From positions 1 through 64,000 of the forward strand of contig CAYMEV010000016.1 of the NCBI GenBank assembly GCA_964389675.1: a stretch of DNA of 64,000 bases, read 5' to 3'. Numbering within the stretch: position 1 is the first letter of the stretch; every line of letters begins with the position of its first letter. Shown here one piece after another: positions 8,457 through 16,849 of this stretch. The notes beneath the pieces are model-generated. The model ran no database searches and was not told where the DNA came from. It saw only the letters and a list, made by a program, of their open reading frames with translations. Source of the stretch: CAYMEV01 sp964389675 [NCBI: uncultured Candidatus Sumerlaeota bacterium] (GTDB taxonomy: Bacteria > CAYMEV01). The position numbers and the translations under genes were made by a program.

Positions 8457-9517
8457 TATTCTTTCCTGTATAGATAGGATATCCTGCAGCTTCCCTCAAG
8501 GGAGACCATACATGGCCCGATGGGGTTTTCCGGCCTGCATGACTTTGCAAAAAGCCTGCATTCATGTGGCTTTTTCTTTCCGAGAATTATACTGCTGCAG
8601 ATGCAGCCAGGGTTGGACCCGTCACTCTTATGTTCAGGTACTTTTTCGTTTTTGAGTATATCAAGATGTGCATAATCTTTCCGGAAAAAGAATCCCGTTT
8701 CAGGCAGAGGGCCGATCCCTCTCCATAATGATCTATCTTTATGAAATACTTTATTGATGATAGCTATGGCCTTTTGATTACCCTCATACTTAACAGCCCT
8801 TTTGTATACATTATGAACAGCAGTATCCCCGGTTAAAATTGATTTAAGGATCTGTTCAACTGCCCTGAGCACATCCTCTGGCTCAAAGCCGGCAGCACAT
8901 GAAGGCATCTGGTATTTCCGGGAGATATCCTCATAGGGCCCCAGGCCGGACATAATACTGGCATGCCCGGGTATGATAAGTGCATCAATGCCCCTGATCT
9001 CTGATGAAAGGAGAATGTCCACTGCTTTAGGGACATACCTCAGGGAAAGGTAATAGAACAGGTTTGGGGGAGACCCGGTTAGTATGGTTCCTGCAACTGG
9101 CCCTGCCGTTGTTTCAAAACCGACACAGAAAAATATGAATCTTTTATCAGGATGCATGCCGGCTATGTTTACAGCATCCTGCGGGCCAAGGATGATATTC
9201 ACCTGACAGCCTGTGCTTTTCAGCATCTGAAGTGTGATCGTTGATGAGGGGACCCTCATCATATCCCCGAATGTAAGAATGGCGTAGCCCTGTTTCGCAA
9301 GATGAATGATATCATCGAGGTCCCCGGAGGGGCATACGCATACAGGGCATCCCGGCCCGGCAATTACTTCAACACTTTCAGGAAGGAGGGACCTTATATC
9401 ATATCTTGATATGGTATGCTCATGGGTGCCGCATACATGCATGATCTTTATATCTCTTTTAATCTCAGACGATAGATCCGCAATTGAGCCTTGGAGATAT
9501 GATATGGCTTTTTTCAA
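8456..9517 (-). CDS. hypD: Hydrogenase maturation protein HypD
   Basis: Iron-sulfur scaffold that, with HypC, assembles the Fe(CN)2CO group of [NiFe]-hydrogenases. The 353-residue protein has the expected Cys motifs: HVCGTHEH near the N-terminus, GPGCPVCVCP, the VGFETT motif, and the C-terminal cluster ligands spread over GCICSS, CRLFAKSC and GPCMVSLEGSCR. It follows hypE by one base. No hydrogenase subunits and no hypA, hypB or hypF are in the window. Confidence 0.95.
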   Translation of the reverse strand: MKKAISYLQGSIADLSSEIKRDIKIMHVCGTHEHTISRYDIRSLLPESVEVIAGPGCPVCVCPSGDLDDIIHLAKQGYAILTFGDMMRVPSSTITLQMLKSTGCQVNIILGPQDAVNIAGMHPDKRFIFFCVGFETTAGPVAGTILTGSPPNLFYYLSLRYVPKAVDILLSSEIRGIDALIIPGHASIMSGLGPYEDISRKYQMPSCAAGFEPEDVLRAVEQILKSILTGDTAVHNVYKRAVKYEGNQKAIAIINKVFHKDRSLWRGIGPLPETGFFFRKDYAHLDILKNEKVPEHKSDGSNPGCICSSIILGKKKPHECRLFAKSCRPENPIGPCMVSLEGSCRISYLYRKE

Positions 9518-9518
9518 A

Positions 9519-10526
9519 TCAGCATATCCTTGGCAGGTTAAGCCCTTCAGGCATGTTCATCAGTATATCCGTACCGACACTTGTGTGCAGTACCACCACT
9601 GGCTTCATGCTGTCTGTAATTTTGCCGATGACCGATGCCTTTTGGCCTATTTCAGTGCCTCTGATAATTTCAAGGGCTCTATCTGTATCTTTGCTTTCTG
9701 TAATAATAACAGCAGTTCCCTCACATGCGATCTCAAACTGATTAAGCCCGAGGATATCACATACTGCCATAACTGAAGGTCCAACAGGTATTGCTGTCTC
9801 ATTTACCCTTATACCCATTTTTGATGATGAAGCTATTTCATTCAGGGCAGCTGACAGGCCTCCCCTTGTCGGGTCTGTCATAAATTTCGGTGAAATACCA
9901 TTCTCGCTTAATGCATAGATTATCGGGTGAAGGCTGCATACATCGCTTATAATGGGAGTATCAAGGCTTATACCCTCCCTCTGGATAAGCACTGCTATGC
10001 CATGTTCAGCAATACCCCTGGTAATAATTATATCATCCCCGTTCCTGATATTGGAAAAATGGCACAATGGCTTAAAAATGGGTATGCCTATGCAGCTTGT
10101 ATTAATAAATATCTTGTCGCCTTTCCCTTTTTCGAGCACCTTTGTATCTCCAGTAACAATCTTTATGCCTATGTTCTCGCATTCAGCCTTTATTGAATTC
10201 ATCAGCATCTTCAGTACGGCTGTTTCAAAACCTTCCTCTATTATAAGAGAGAGGGACATAAAAAGGGGCTTTCCCCCTGATACAAGTATATCATTTGCCG
10301 TGCCACAGACTGAAAGCTTGCCTATATCGCCCCCGGGAAATATTATCGGGTCTATTATATGGGAATCTGTTGTAAACAGCAGGTTATTCCCGTTAAATCC
10401 TACAGATGCACTATCTGTCGGGAAAGCCAGATAATTGTTGTCAATTGGGGGTTTTATTACTTCATTGATGAGCTGATGCATTTCATATCCGCCATTGCCA
10501 AAGCTGATATCAATTGTATCTCTCAA
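9519..10526 (-). CDS. hypE: Hydrogenase maturation protein HypE
   Basis: Converts the carbamoyl group that HypF loads onto its C-terminal Cys to thiocyanate, the source of the active-site cyanide. The 335-residue PurM/ThiL-fold protein has the nucleotide-binding TTDSH and GDTKVLEKG segments and DPTRGGLSAALNEIA. It ends exactly in PRIC, the invariant thiocyanate-carrying Cys. The start overlaps hypC by 4 bases (ATGA). Confidence 0.96.
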   Translation of the reverse strand: MRDTIDISFGNGGYEMHQLINEVIKPPIDNNYLAFPTDSASVGFNGNNLLFTTDSHIIDPIIFPGGDIGKLSVCGTANDILVSGGKPLFMSLSLIIEEGFETAVLKMLMNSIKAECENIGIKIVTGDTKVLEKGKGDKIFINTSCIGIPIFKPLCHFSNIRNGDDIIITRGIAEHGIAVLIQREGISLDTPIISDVCSLHPIIYALSENGISPKFMTDPTRGGLSAALNEIASSSKMGIRVNETAIPVGPSVMAVCDILGLNQFEIACEGTAVIITESKDTDRALEIIRGTEIGQKASVIGKITDSMKPVVVLHTSVGTDILMNMPEGLNLPRIC

Positions 10527-10747
10527 GTTTCGGAACCTCTCTCAATTTCTTCAAACATCCTTATAGTCTTTTCTGCTTCGTCTTTGTCTATCTTGGATAT
10601 TGCATAGCCTGAATGCATAAGCACCCAGTCTCCAACCTTTGGATCTTCCAGCAGTATCAGTGATGTTTCCCTGGTTACATTATTGAATGTGACCTTTGCC
10701 CTGGAGTCCTTGATCTCTATTATTTCCATTGGGATAGCAACACACAT
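10523..10747 (-). CDS. hypC: Hydrogenase maturation chaperone HypC/HybG family
   Basis: Small chaperone that carries the Fe(CN)2CO unit between HypD and the hydrogenase large subunit. The 74-residue protein has the obligatory MCVAIP N-terminus, in which Cys2 becomes the iron ligand, and the VGDWVLMHSGYAI segment of the OB-like fold. Its ATG overlaps the stop of the decarboxylase gene upstream (TAATG), implying translational coupling. Confidence 0.95.
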   Translation of the reverse strand: MCVAIPMEIIEIKDSRAKVTFNNVTRETSLILLEDPKVGDWVLMHSGYAISKIDKDEAEKTIRMFEEIERGSET

Positions 10748-11115
10748 TATTCTTCACTCATGCCTGTATTATTTCCTCTTTCAAGGATCTTTCTGGAAAC
10801 TTTCACATCACTGTTCAAGCCATCTATGAAGTATTTTATGGATTTTGACGGGTCTTTGCCTGCACATACGAAAATATCAACTGCAATATAGTTAAATTCC
10901 GGATATGAATGCAGAGATGCATGACTTTCCTGAAGAATGAAAAGGAATGTAGATCCGCCATTGGAAAAGGTATGGCGTTTCCCCTCACCGACAATATTCA
11001 TTTTCCCTTTGATAAGTGAGTGCCTGAAATGATCATACAGCCATTCAACATCTGTTATGATATTATTGCTGACATTGCATATATCAGCTAAATACTGCAC
11101 ACCTATAGTTTCCAT
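10747..11115 (-). CDS. speD: S-adenosylmethionine decarboxylase proenzyme
   Basis: Makes decarboxylated S-adenosylmethionine, the aminopropyl donor for spermidine. The 122-residue protein is the small prokaryotic type. The self-cleavage site is visible as QESHASLHSYPE, with cleavage expected between E63 and S64 so that Ser64 becomes the pyruvoyl group. It is followed by AVDIFVCAG with the catalytic Cys84. It is the first gene of the operon and overlaps hypC by one base. Spermidine synthase (speE) is not next to it, and the pairing with hyp genes is unusual. Confidence 0.9.
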   Translation of the reverse strand: METIGVQYLADICNVSNNIITDVEWLYDHFRHSLIKGKMNIVGEGKRHTFSNGGSTFLFILQESHASLHSYPEFNYIAVDIFVCAGKDPSKSIKYFIDGLNSDVKVSRKILERGNNTGMSEE

Positions 11116-11156
11116 AGCCTAAATATATATTTTTTTCTCTTTATTTCAAGATTTTT

Positions 11157-11162
11157 TATAAT
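11157..11162 (+). promoter_or_regulatory. Candidate -10 for the TPR-sulfatase-glycosyltransferase unit
   Basis: A perfect TATAAT lies 18 bases before the ATG of the TPR gene at 11180, in the 64-base divergent gap with speD. The matching -35 position (11134-11139) is poor. Confidence 0.3.
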
Positions 11163-11179
11163 AAAATAGCCTAACAATA

Positions 11180-11746
11180 ATGAGCAATATGATGAAAATC
11201 ACGAAAAGGTTATTTTTTGTTCTTCTGATAGCCTTTGTTTACAGTATGCCTTTATTTTCTAAGGAAACCGATAAGGCTTATAATCTTAAAGAGGCTGCTG
11301 AATATATTAAAAAAGGGCTTTATGAACAGGCAAGGTCTGCCCTTATACCATGTATTAAATATTCCAGGGACATCAATATTAAAAGCAATGCCAGTATCCT
11401 GATGGCTATAACATACTATCATGAGGATAATATAAAACTGTCCCTGTGTATGTTGAGTAATCTTATGCAGGAAACATTAACAGATGAAATCAGGGATGAT
11501 ATTCTCTCTTTCCTTGAAATAATGGCCGAAAACCTGGATAATCACAAGGAAGAAGCACTGGCAATAAGCCTTTTTATAATCAGGAATGATCCTGGAAGGA
11601 AGGATGCTTATTTCAGGGCAGGCTACATACTTTACTCTCTTTTTGATGATAAGCAGAGCGCTCTTTTTTATTTCCAGCAAGGATTATCCCTGTATCCCGC
11701 AAAGAATCTCAAAGCCCTGTATTTTCTTAAGGAATATTATGAATAA
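11180..11746 (+). CDS. Secreted or periplasmic TPR-repeat protein
   Basis: The 188-residue protein has an N-terminal signal peptide (hydrophobic core FFVLLIAFVYSMPLF, residues ~11-25). Helical repeats of TPR type follow, for example the AAEYIKKGLYEQARSAL and AGYILYSLFDDKQSALFYFQQGL pairs. Such proteins are usually periplasmic scaffolds. It is the first gene of a four-gene plus-strand block with overlapping ends, so it probably works with the envelope enzymes that follow. It has no strong Shine-Dalgarno sequence; ATG codons at 11180, 11189 and 11192 are all possible starts. Confidence 0.65.
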   Translation: MSNMMKITKRLFFVLLIAFVYSMPLFSKETDKAYNLKEAAEYIKKGLYEQARSALIPCIKYSRDINIKSNASILMAITYYHEDNIKLSLCMLSNLMQETLTDEIRDDILSFLEIMAENLDNHKEEALAISLFIIRNDPGRKDAYFRAGYILYSLFDDKQSALFYFQQGLSLYPAKNLKALYFLKEYYE

Positions 11747-13043
11747 AAAAAGAATACTTTTTGCCATAATCATGATTTTGCTTATTTCAGCAATGCTGAT
11801 AAAATGCAATTCAAAAAGGGATTCTCATAATGTTTTTGTACTTTTTTTAGTTGATACATTGAGATATGATACCTTTTGTGAAATTGCCGGTAAAGGCTAT
11901 GATGATTCAGGCTTCGCCCTCCTTCTTGACAAAAACGGCAAAATATTTGATAAGGCCTTTACCACAAGCCCCTGGACATTGCCTTCTTTTTATTCAATAT
12001 TTACCTCTATCCCTGCTTATCAGCTGCCTGCAATAACAAGGGGAAAGCCTGCTGAACTTGTTTTTTTTACTGATGTTTTAAGAAAGAACAAAATTTATAC
12101 TTTGGGGATTGGTTCATCCCCCTATTTCAATCCGTTCTTTGGATTTGACCGTCATTTTGATACCTTTAAGAATATCAGGAAAGATTCAGGGGAGCTTGAA
12201 TATTCAAAGAAGGTAGCCCCTGATCTGTTCTTTTCATCACTGGCAAGCGCCAGAGAAATACGTCAGTCGGTCATTGAGATTATAGACAATAATGCATTGG
12301 AGGGGGACCTTTTCCTGTTTATTCATTTTATTGACCCGCATATACCGTATCTGCCTTCAGGTAAAAGCATTGAGGATTTCCTGGAAATGGATGAGATTCA
12401 GGAATTCTTTAAGCCCAATAACCTCGCAAATCTGAGAGAAATCAGCCCTGATTTCTCTTCAGGCACAAAAGAAGAGATAGAGAGGCTTTACTATGAATGT
12501 GTCAGGGACGTAGACAGAGAGATTGGAGTAATTGTAAACCATATAGAGAAATCATTCAATAAAAGCAGAATATGCTATCTTCTTTCCTCCGACCATGGAG
12601 AAGAGTTCTGGGAACATGGAGGCTTTGAACACGGGCATTCATTCTATAATGAGGTAGTGCATATCCCTTTCCTTATAACTGATCATGAATTACAGCAGAA
12701 GAATGCTTTTGATCTTACATGTATCGGAGGTATTGTATTTAAGTTTTTTGCTATCCCCCAGAAAGAGAATCTCAATAATGAGATCATTATAAGCAATAAT
12801 CTCTACGGAAAGCCTGGAGTCGCTGTTCTGGATTATCCAAAGAAGTTTATATGTCATGACATTACAGGCCTGTTTGACCTGGAAACAGACAGTTCTGAAA
12901 AGTATCCATTAAAAGATAATGAACTTATTAGCGGGTTTTTGAAAGCAGCAAGGAGAATCCTTGATCATACTGAATCCCAGGAATTTTCAGATATTGACAA
13001 TAATCTGCAGGAGGAACTTAAAAGCCTTGGGTATATTCAATAG
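11739..13043 (+). CDS. Sulfatase-like enzyme of the alkaline phosphatase superfamily, membrane anchored
   Basis: Probable extracytoplasmic hydrolase or phospho-group transferase. I start it at 11739, where MNKKRILFAIIMILL gives a signal anchor or lipoprotein signal (MLIKC). This overlaps the TPR gene by 8 bases and gives 434 residues. The metal-site signatures are FLVDTLRYD near the N-terminus, the candidate nucleophile in TTSPWTLPS (Thr or Ser, not the Cys-x-Pro-Ser-Arg of true sulfatases), HFIDPHIPY, and LLSSDHGEEFWEHGGFEHGH. The lack of a modifiable Cys suggests a phosphotransferase or phosphodiesterase rather than a sulfatase. It lies in the envelope block with two GT-C type genes. Confidence 0.75.
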   Translation: MNKKRILFAIIMILLISAMLIKCNSKRDSHNVFVLFLVDTLRYDTFCEIAGKGYDDSGFALLLDKNGKIFDKAFTTSPWTLPSFYSIFTSIPAYQLPAITRGKPAELVFFTDVLRKNKIYTLGIGSSPYFNPFFGFDRHFDTFKNIRKDSGELEYSKKVAPDLFFSSLASAREIRQSVIEIIDNNALEGDLFLFIHFIDPHIPYLPSGKSIEDFLEMDEIQEFFKPNNLANLREISPDFSSGTKEEIERLYYECVRDVDREIGVIVNHIEKSFNKSRICYLLSSDHGEEFWEHGGFEHGHSFYNEVVHIPFLITDHELQQKNAFDLTCIGGIVFKFFAIPQKENLNNEIIISNNLYGKPGVAVLDYPKKFICHDITGLFDLETDSSEKYPLKDNELISGFLKAARRILDHTESQEFSDIDNNLQEELKSLGYIQ

Positions 13044-14397
13044 CAGATACCTTATAGCAATTGGCATTATAATTCATCTTCTGTGGCTGATCTCCCTGGG
13101 GACTGGCTTTTTAAATGAATTCTTTTATGATTCCTCCCATTTCCACAAGGGCCAGGCTGCTGATTTTTTTGTTTTTTATAATGCATCCAGGCTTCTGCTG
13201 AAACAAAAAAGCATCTATGGGCCAAAGGATGCAGGCACACCATATATGTACGGCAGATACACATATATCCCCACTTTTGTAATGCTCACGTTCTGGCTGG
13301 GGCTTCCCGGGCCGTTTTTATCATATTTTCTCTGGGCAGCAATAATAGAGATAACCCTGCTTTTATCTATAATGCTTTCCATTAAATGGAAAAGAAAGAA
13401 GGGCTACAGGATATCTGATGAATTTATCATCTTTTTATGGCTGATTCCCTCACCATTTTACCTTGAGCTTTTTATGGGGCAGAATACTTTTATTTTTGCC
13501 TTTTTCCTTCTGGTTTTTCTTATTTCAAAGGATATTTCAAAAAACAGGGCTATCCCTGTAATATCCTTTTCCCTCAGCGTAATATCCAAGATAGCAAGCA
13601 TTATATGCACTCCAATATTCCTCAAGAACAGGCAATATGCAGTCATCCTCATCCCGGCATTAATTGCAGTGATTACATCGCTTTTCTATTTTACCGCAAT
13701 TGACAGGGAAAAGATTGAAATAATAGGCACTGAGAAAATTGAAAAGCAGGTTCCTGCTGATAAAAAAACGACAAAAGGGGACAAAAGCTCATATAAAATG
13801 CCAATGGTCTCCAGGGGAGACCATACCGAGGACAGAATTTTTATAAAATCTCCAGTAGAATTCAGGATAAGGGTCCCGAAAGGCATCTATATAACACTGC
13901 ATCATATCGGCAGAAAGCCCAAAACCCTCTTTTATCCACAGGTACCGGGGTTTTCATCCTTTCTGTATAATATAACACGTTCAATATCGTTCATGAGATA
14001 TTTTGCAGTTATCATGTGGATAGCTGTTTACAGCATAATTCTATTAAAACCGTCTGATTACATACTTGATTTCGGCATACTGATAATACTGTTTTTTCTG
14101 ACATTCACTTTTATATGGGAACATCATTATACCCTTCTTATGCCTTTCATAATCCTGCTGATCATCAGGGAATACGCCATCAGAGTGCCCCTGCTTATCG
14201 CATACTTTCTTATAGCAGTTCCGACACCATTCTTTCTGTATAATCCTGATCTATGCGGCATATTAAACATGGATGCTAACCTTATAAAGGATATTTTCTA
14301 TTATATACCTAAGAGCGCAGGCGTTCTGCTTGCCTTTGTCTCTGCCCTGTACCTGAAATTTAACTGCAGTATGGTTACCGATGAAAAAAAGATTTAA
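13027..14397 (+). CDS. Polytopic glycosyltransferase, GT87-like (DUF2029)
   Basis: Membrane protein with about 9-10 hydrophobic segments and the acidic loop motif ADFFVFYNASRLLLKQKSIYGP just after the first segment. That is the signature place of polyprenyl-phosphate-sugar-dependent GT-C enzymes of the GT87 group. I choose the TTG at 13027 as start. It follows AGGAGGA by 11 bases, gives MGIFNSRYLIAIG into the first TM segment, and overlaps the previous gene by 17 bases. A longer frame from 12961 would lie inside the upstream gene. It ends 17 bases inside the next gene. A hydrophilic insert (EKQVPADKKTTKGDK) sits mid-protein. Donor and acceptor are unknown. Confidence 0.68.
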   Translation: MGIFNSRYLIAIGIIIHLLWLISLGTGFLNEFFYDSSHFHKGQAADFFVFYNASRLLLKQKSIYGPKDAGTPYMYGRYTYIPTFVMLTFWLGLPGPFLSYFLWAAIIEITLLLSIMLSIKWKRKKGYRISDEFIIFLWLIPSPFYLELFMGQNTFIFAFFLLVFLISKDISKNRAIPVISFSLSVISKIASIICTPIFLKNRQYAVILIPALIAVITSLFYFTAIDREKIEIIGTEKIEKQVPADKKTTKGDKSSYKMPMVSRGDHTEDRIFIKSPVEFRIRVPKGIYITLHHIGRKPKTLFYPQVPGFSSFLYNITRSISFMRYFAVIMWIAVYSIILLKPSDYILDFGILIILFFLTFTFIWEHHYTLLMPFIILLIIREYAIRVPLLIAYFLIAVPTPFFLYNPDLCGILNMDANLIKDIFYYIPKSAGVLLAFVSALYLKFNCSMVTDEKKI

Positions 14398-15937
14398 TAC
14401 CAGTCAGATTTACCTCATAATTCTAATCCTCCTATATCTTTTCCTTACAATATGGATCTTAAAGCCAGCATTCCAGGATGATGCATTCATTACTTTCATA
14501 TATGCCAAGAATTTTGTTAAGGGAAAAGGCCTGGTATATAACTCAGGAGAGTATATTGAAGGCTTTTCATCTCCATTATATACCCTTCTGATAGCATTCC
14601 TGTCCTTTGTCCCATTCATTGATATACCCACAGCCTCACTGGTCCTGTCTGTAATTTCAGGAATACTGGCGATCATAATATTGTATAATATTCTTAAAGC
14701 CTATTTCCCGGGCCGCAATTTCTCAATCTTTTTATGCCTTCTGGTCCTGATCAGCTTCAGTCCTTTTCTGGTTGAGACAATGCAGGGCATGGAGACTGTG
14801 TTCTATATTTTCCTTTTAACAGCATTTATCAGGAATGAAACATGGAAAAGGGAGACAAAAGCTTATCTGATCCTTTATCCATGCATAATCCTTACCAGGC
14901 CTGAGGGTTTCTTTTTGCTCCTGGGGTATCTTTCCTATCGCTGTTTTTTTGACAGAAAAAATCTCCATAGAATGATTTTCATCACAGGCTTTTTTCTGCT
15001 GACTGTATGTGCAAGGTATCTTTATTATGGAGACATCTTCCCAAATACCTTTTATGCCAAAACACCCTTTTCTTTTGGCCTTCTCAGGCAGGGCATAGCA
15101 TCAAATTTAATATTTTTCAGAAAGATAATCCCTCTCCTGCTTATTATGATAAGCTTTGTTATGTTTAATTTCAGGAAGCTGATGAAAAACAGTTTTATAG
15201 TTATCTACCCGGCTTTGTTCTATGTATTCTTTACTTCCTATATTGGTGGAGGCTTCAAATTTACCCACAGATATGATATTTTCGCAATACCCTCCTATAT
15301 CATATTATTCAGCCTGGCTTTGCTTAATCTGTCCCTTTATATAAAAAAAGAACATTTCAGGCTCATATTCATCATTCTTTTCATATTATCTGCAATTACT
15401 TACCAGCATCACAGTTTCCAGAGAGCTGTAGGTTTTCACAATTCAAGGAAGACAATAATAGAAAGGCAGACAGCTTTTGCACTGTACCTTAAGGAAAATT
15501 ACACGGAAAACACTGTTATCTCTACTGGCCAGGCCGGTGCTATAAAGTATTTTACGAATTTTACAAATATTGATATGCTGGGTTTATGTGACAGGCATAT
15601 TGCAAAAGGGAAATTTGACACAAGGGGCCTGAACCTTACCGGCCATCTTAAGGGTGATGGAGAATACGTATTAAGCAGAGACCCCGATATTATTATCTTT
15701 CATAATGGGCTGTTCTCAACAAAGCCTCTGAAAGCTGAGGAAGTAAAAGACAGGACGCTGAGCATGGAAAGATTCTCTGGCTGGCTTTCTGAGGCAGAGA
15801 TAATGCAGAATGATTATTTCTGGGAAAAATACAGCTATAAAAGCATAAGGTTTCCTGATTTTTATGCAAACTACTGGGAAAAAAGGGATCAGCCTGAAAG
15901 CATCGGGATATCTTCTCCTGTAAGGGCTCTAAAATGA
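14381..15937 (+). CDS. GT-C fold membrane glycosyltransferase, uncharacterised
   Basis: The 518-residue protein has about 10 TM segments and a C-terminal extracytoplasmic domain (from ~residue 350). The first periplasmic loop reads KPAFQDDAFITFIYAKNFVKGKGLVYNSGEYIEGFSSPL. Its DDAF and EGFSSPLY motifs recall lipid-linked sugar transferases of the GT-C fold, including mycobacterial arabinofuranosyltransferase relatives. The start overlaps the previous gene by 17 bases, so it is coupled to the GT87-like gene. The last 49 bases overlap the end of the convergent deacetylase-like gene. Confidence 0.65.
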   Translation: MKKRFNTSQIYLIILILLYLFLTIWILKPAFQDDAFITFIYAKNFVKGKGLVYNSGEYIEGFSSPLYTLLIAFLSFVPFIDIPTASLVLSVISGILAIIILYNILKAYFPGRNFSIFLCLLVLISFSPFLVETMQGMETVFYIFLLTAFIRNETWKRETKAYLILYPCIILTRPEGFFLLLGYLSYRCFFDRKNLHRMIFITGFFLLTVCARYLYYGDIFPNTFYAKTPFSFGLLRQGIASNLIFFRKIIPLLLIMISFVMFNFRKLMKNSFIVIYPALFYVFFTSYIGGGFKFTHRYDIFAIPSYIILFSLALLNLSLYIKKEHFRLIFIILFILSAITYQHHSFQRAVGFHNSRKTIIERQTAFALYLKENYTENTVISTGQAGAIKYFTNFTNIDMLGLCDRHIAKGKFDTRGLNLTGHLKGDGEYVLSRDPDIIIFHNGLFSTKPLKAEEVKDRTLSMERFSGWLSEAEIMQNDYFWEKYSYKSIRFPDFYANYWEKRDQPESIGISSPVRALK

Positions 15938-16848
15938 TATCCGAGTGATTCTGTCAATCCGGTCTTGTCATAGCCTCCTTCAAGAACACTTATTATCCTT
16001 CCCTCGCAGTAGTACTGGGAAAGGTCGACAATCATTCTGGTAATCTTGTAATATGTTGTTGATTCCCAGTTCAATGTTGAAAACGGGTCCAGTCCATGAG
16101 CATCAAAGCCCGCGGAAATAAAAATAAACTCAGGATCAAAGAATCTGAACAGCTTCTCCAGGTTTTCCTCATATATTTCAAGAATCTCTTTTTCTCCCGA
16201 ATATGGTGGAAGCGGGAAATTGGCTGTATAGCCCTTTCCTTTTCCCTTTCCCTTCTCCCTTTTATATCCATGTTTGAAATACTTGCCTATTTCATGTGTT
16301 GAAAAATAGAATACCGTATCATCCTCATAGAATATCTCCTGTGTTCCGTCACCATGGTGAACATCAAAATCAATGATGATAACATTCTTTATGTCATACC
16401 TGCTCTGCAGATACCTGACTCCAAGTGCAACATTATTTATCAGGCAGAAACCAAGGCCATATCCCCTTCCAGCGTGATTTCCCGGAGGCCTTACAAGACA
16501 AAGGACCCTTGACAGGTCTTCTCTTATGACATTATCTACAGCAGACATTATTGAACCGGCACAGAAAAGAAGTGTTTCAAAACTATCCTTTGACATTCCG
16601 GTATCCGCATCAAAGAAATGGTAACCTTCGTTTATCTCATTCTGCAACAGATCGATATATTTGCTGTCATGGACCATCAGAAGGTCATCCGGGCTTGCCT
16701 TGGACGGCAGTATGAATTTGGCAAGAGAGAACAGGTTCTGCTCTTTCAGGTAGCTCTCTATCCATTTCAGCCTGTAGGGGCTTTCGGGGTGGAGAGGGAT
16801 TCTATGCTTCTTAAAAATATTATCTAATACTAAGCCTATCTTCTGCAT
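15889..16848 (-). CDS. Histone deacetylase / acetylpolyamine amidohydrolase family protein with Asn in the His dyad
   Basis: Zinc hydrolase of the class II deacetylase superfamily (319 residues). In bacteria these remove acetyl groups from polyamines or other small amides. The zinc ligands are visible in IIDFDVHHGDGTQ and SAGFDAHGLDP, and the late EGGYD motif is present. The catalytic dyad region reads RPPGNHAGRGYG, with Asn124-His125 where most members have His-His. This may lower or change activity. A loop with alternating Gly-Lys residues (REKGKGKGKGYT) follows the HEIGKYF strand. It lies two bases downstream of the proline dehydrogenase gene. A second homologue is at 26306-27256. Confidence 0.88.
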   Translation of the reverse strand: MQKIGLVLDNIFKKHRIPLHPESPYRLKWIESYLKEQNLFSLAKFILPSKASPDDLLMVHDSKYIDLLQNEINEGYHFFDADTGMSKDSFETLLFCAGSIMSAVDNVIREDLSRVLCLVRPPGNHAGRGYGLGFCLINNVALGVRYLQSRYDIKNVIIIDFDVHHGDGTQEIFYEDDTVFYFSTHEIGKYFKHGYKREKGKGKGKGYTANFPLPPYSGEKEILEIYEENLEKLFRFFDPEFIFISAGFDAHGLDPFSTLNWESTTYYKITRMIVDLSQYYCEGRIISVLEGGYDKTGLTESLGYHFRALTGEDIPMLSG

Positions 16849-16849
16849 T

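Noticed and set aside
11739-13043. True sulfatase
   Set aside because: The Cys/Ser-x-Pro-x-Arg site for formylglycine is absent; the fold is shared with phosphotransferases.
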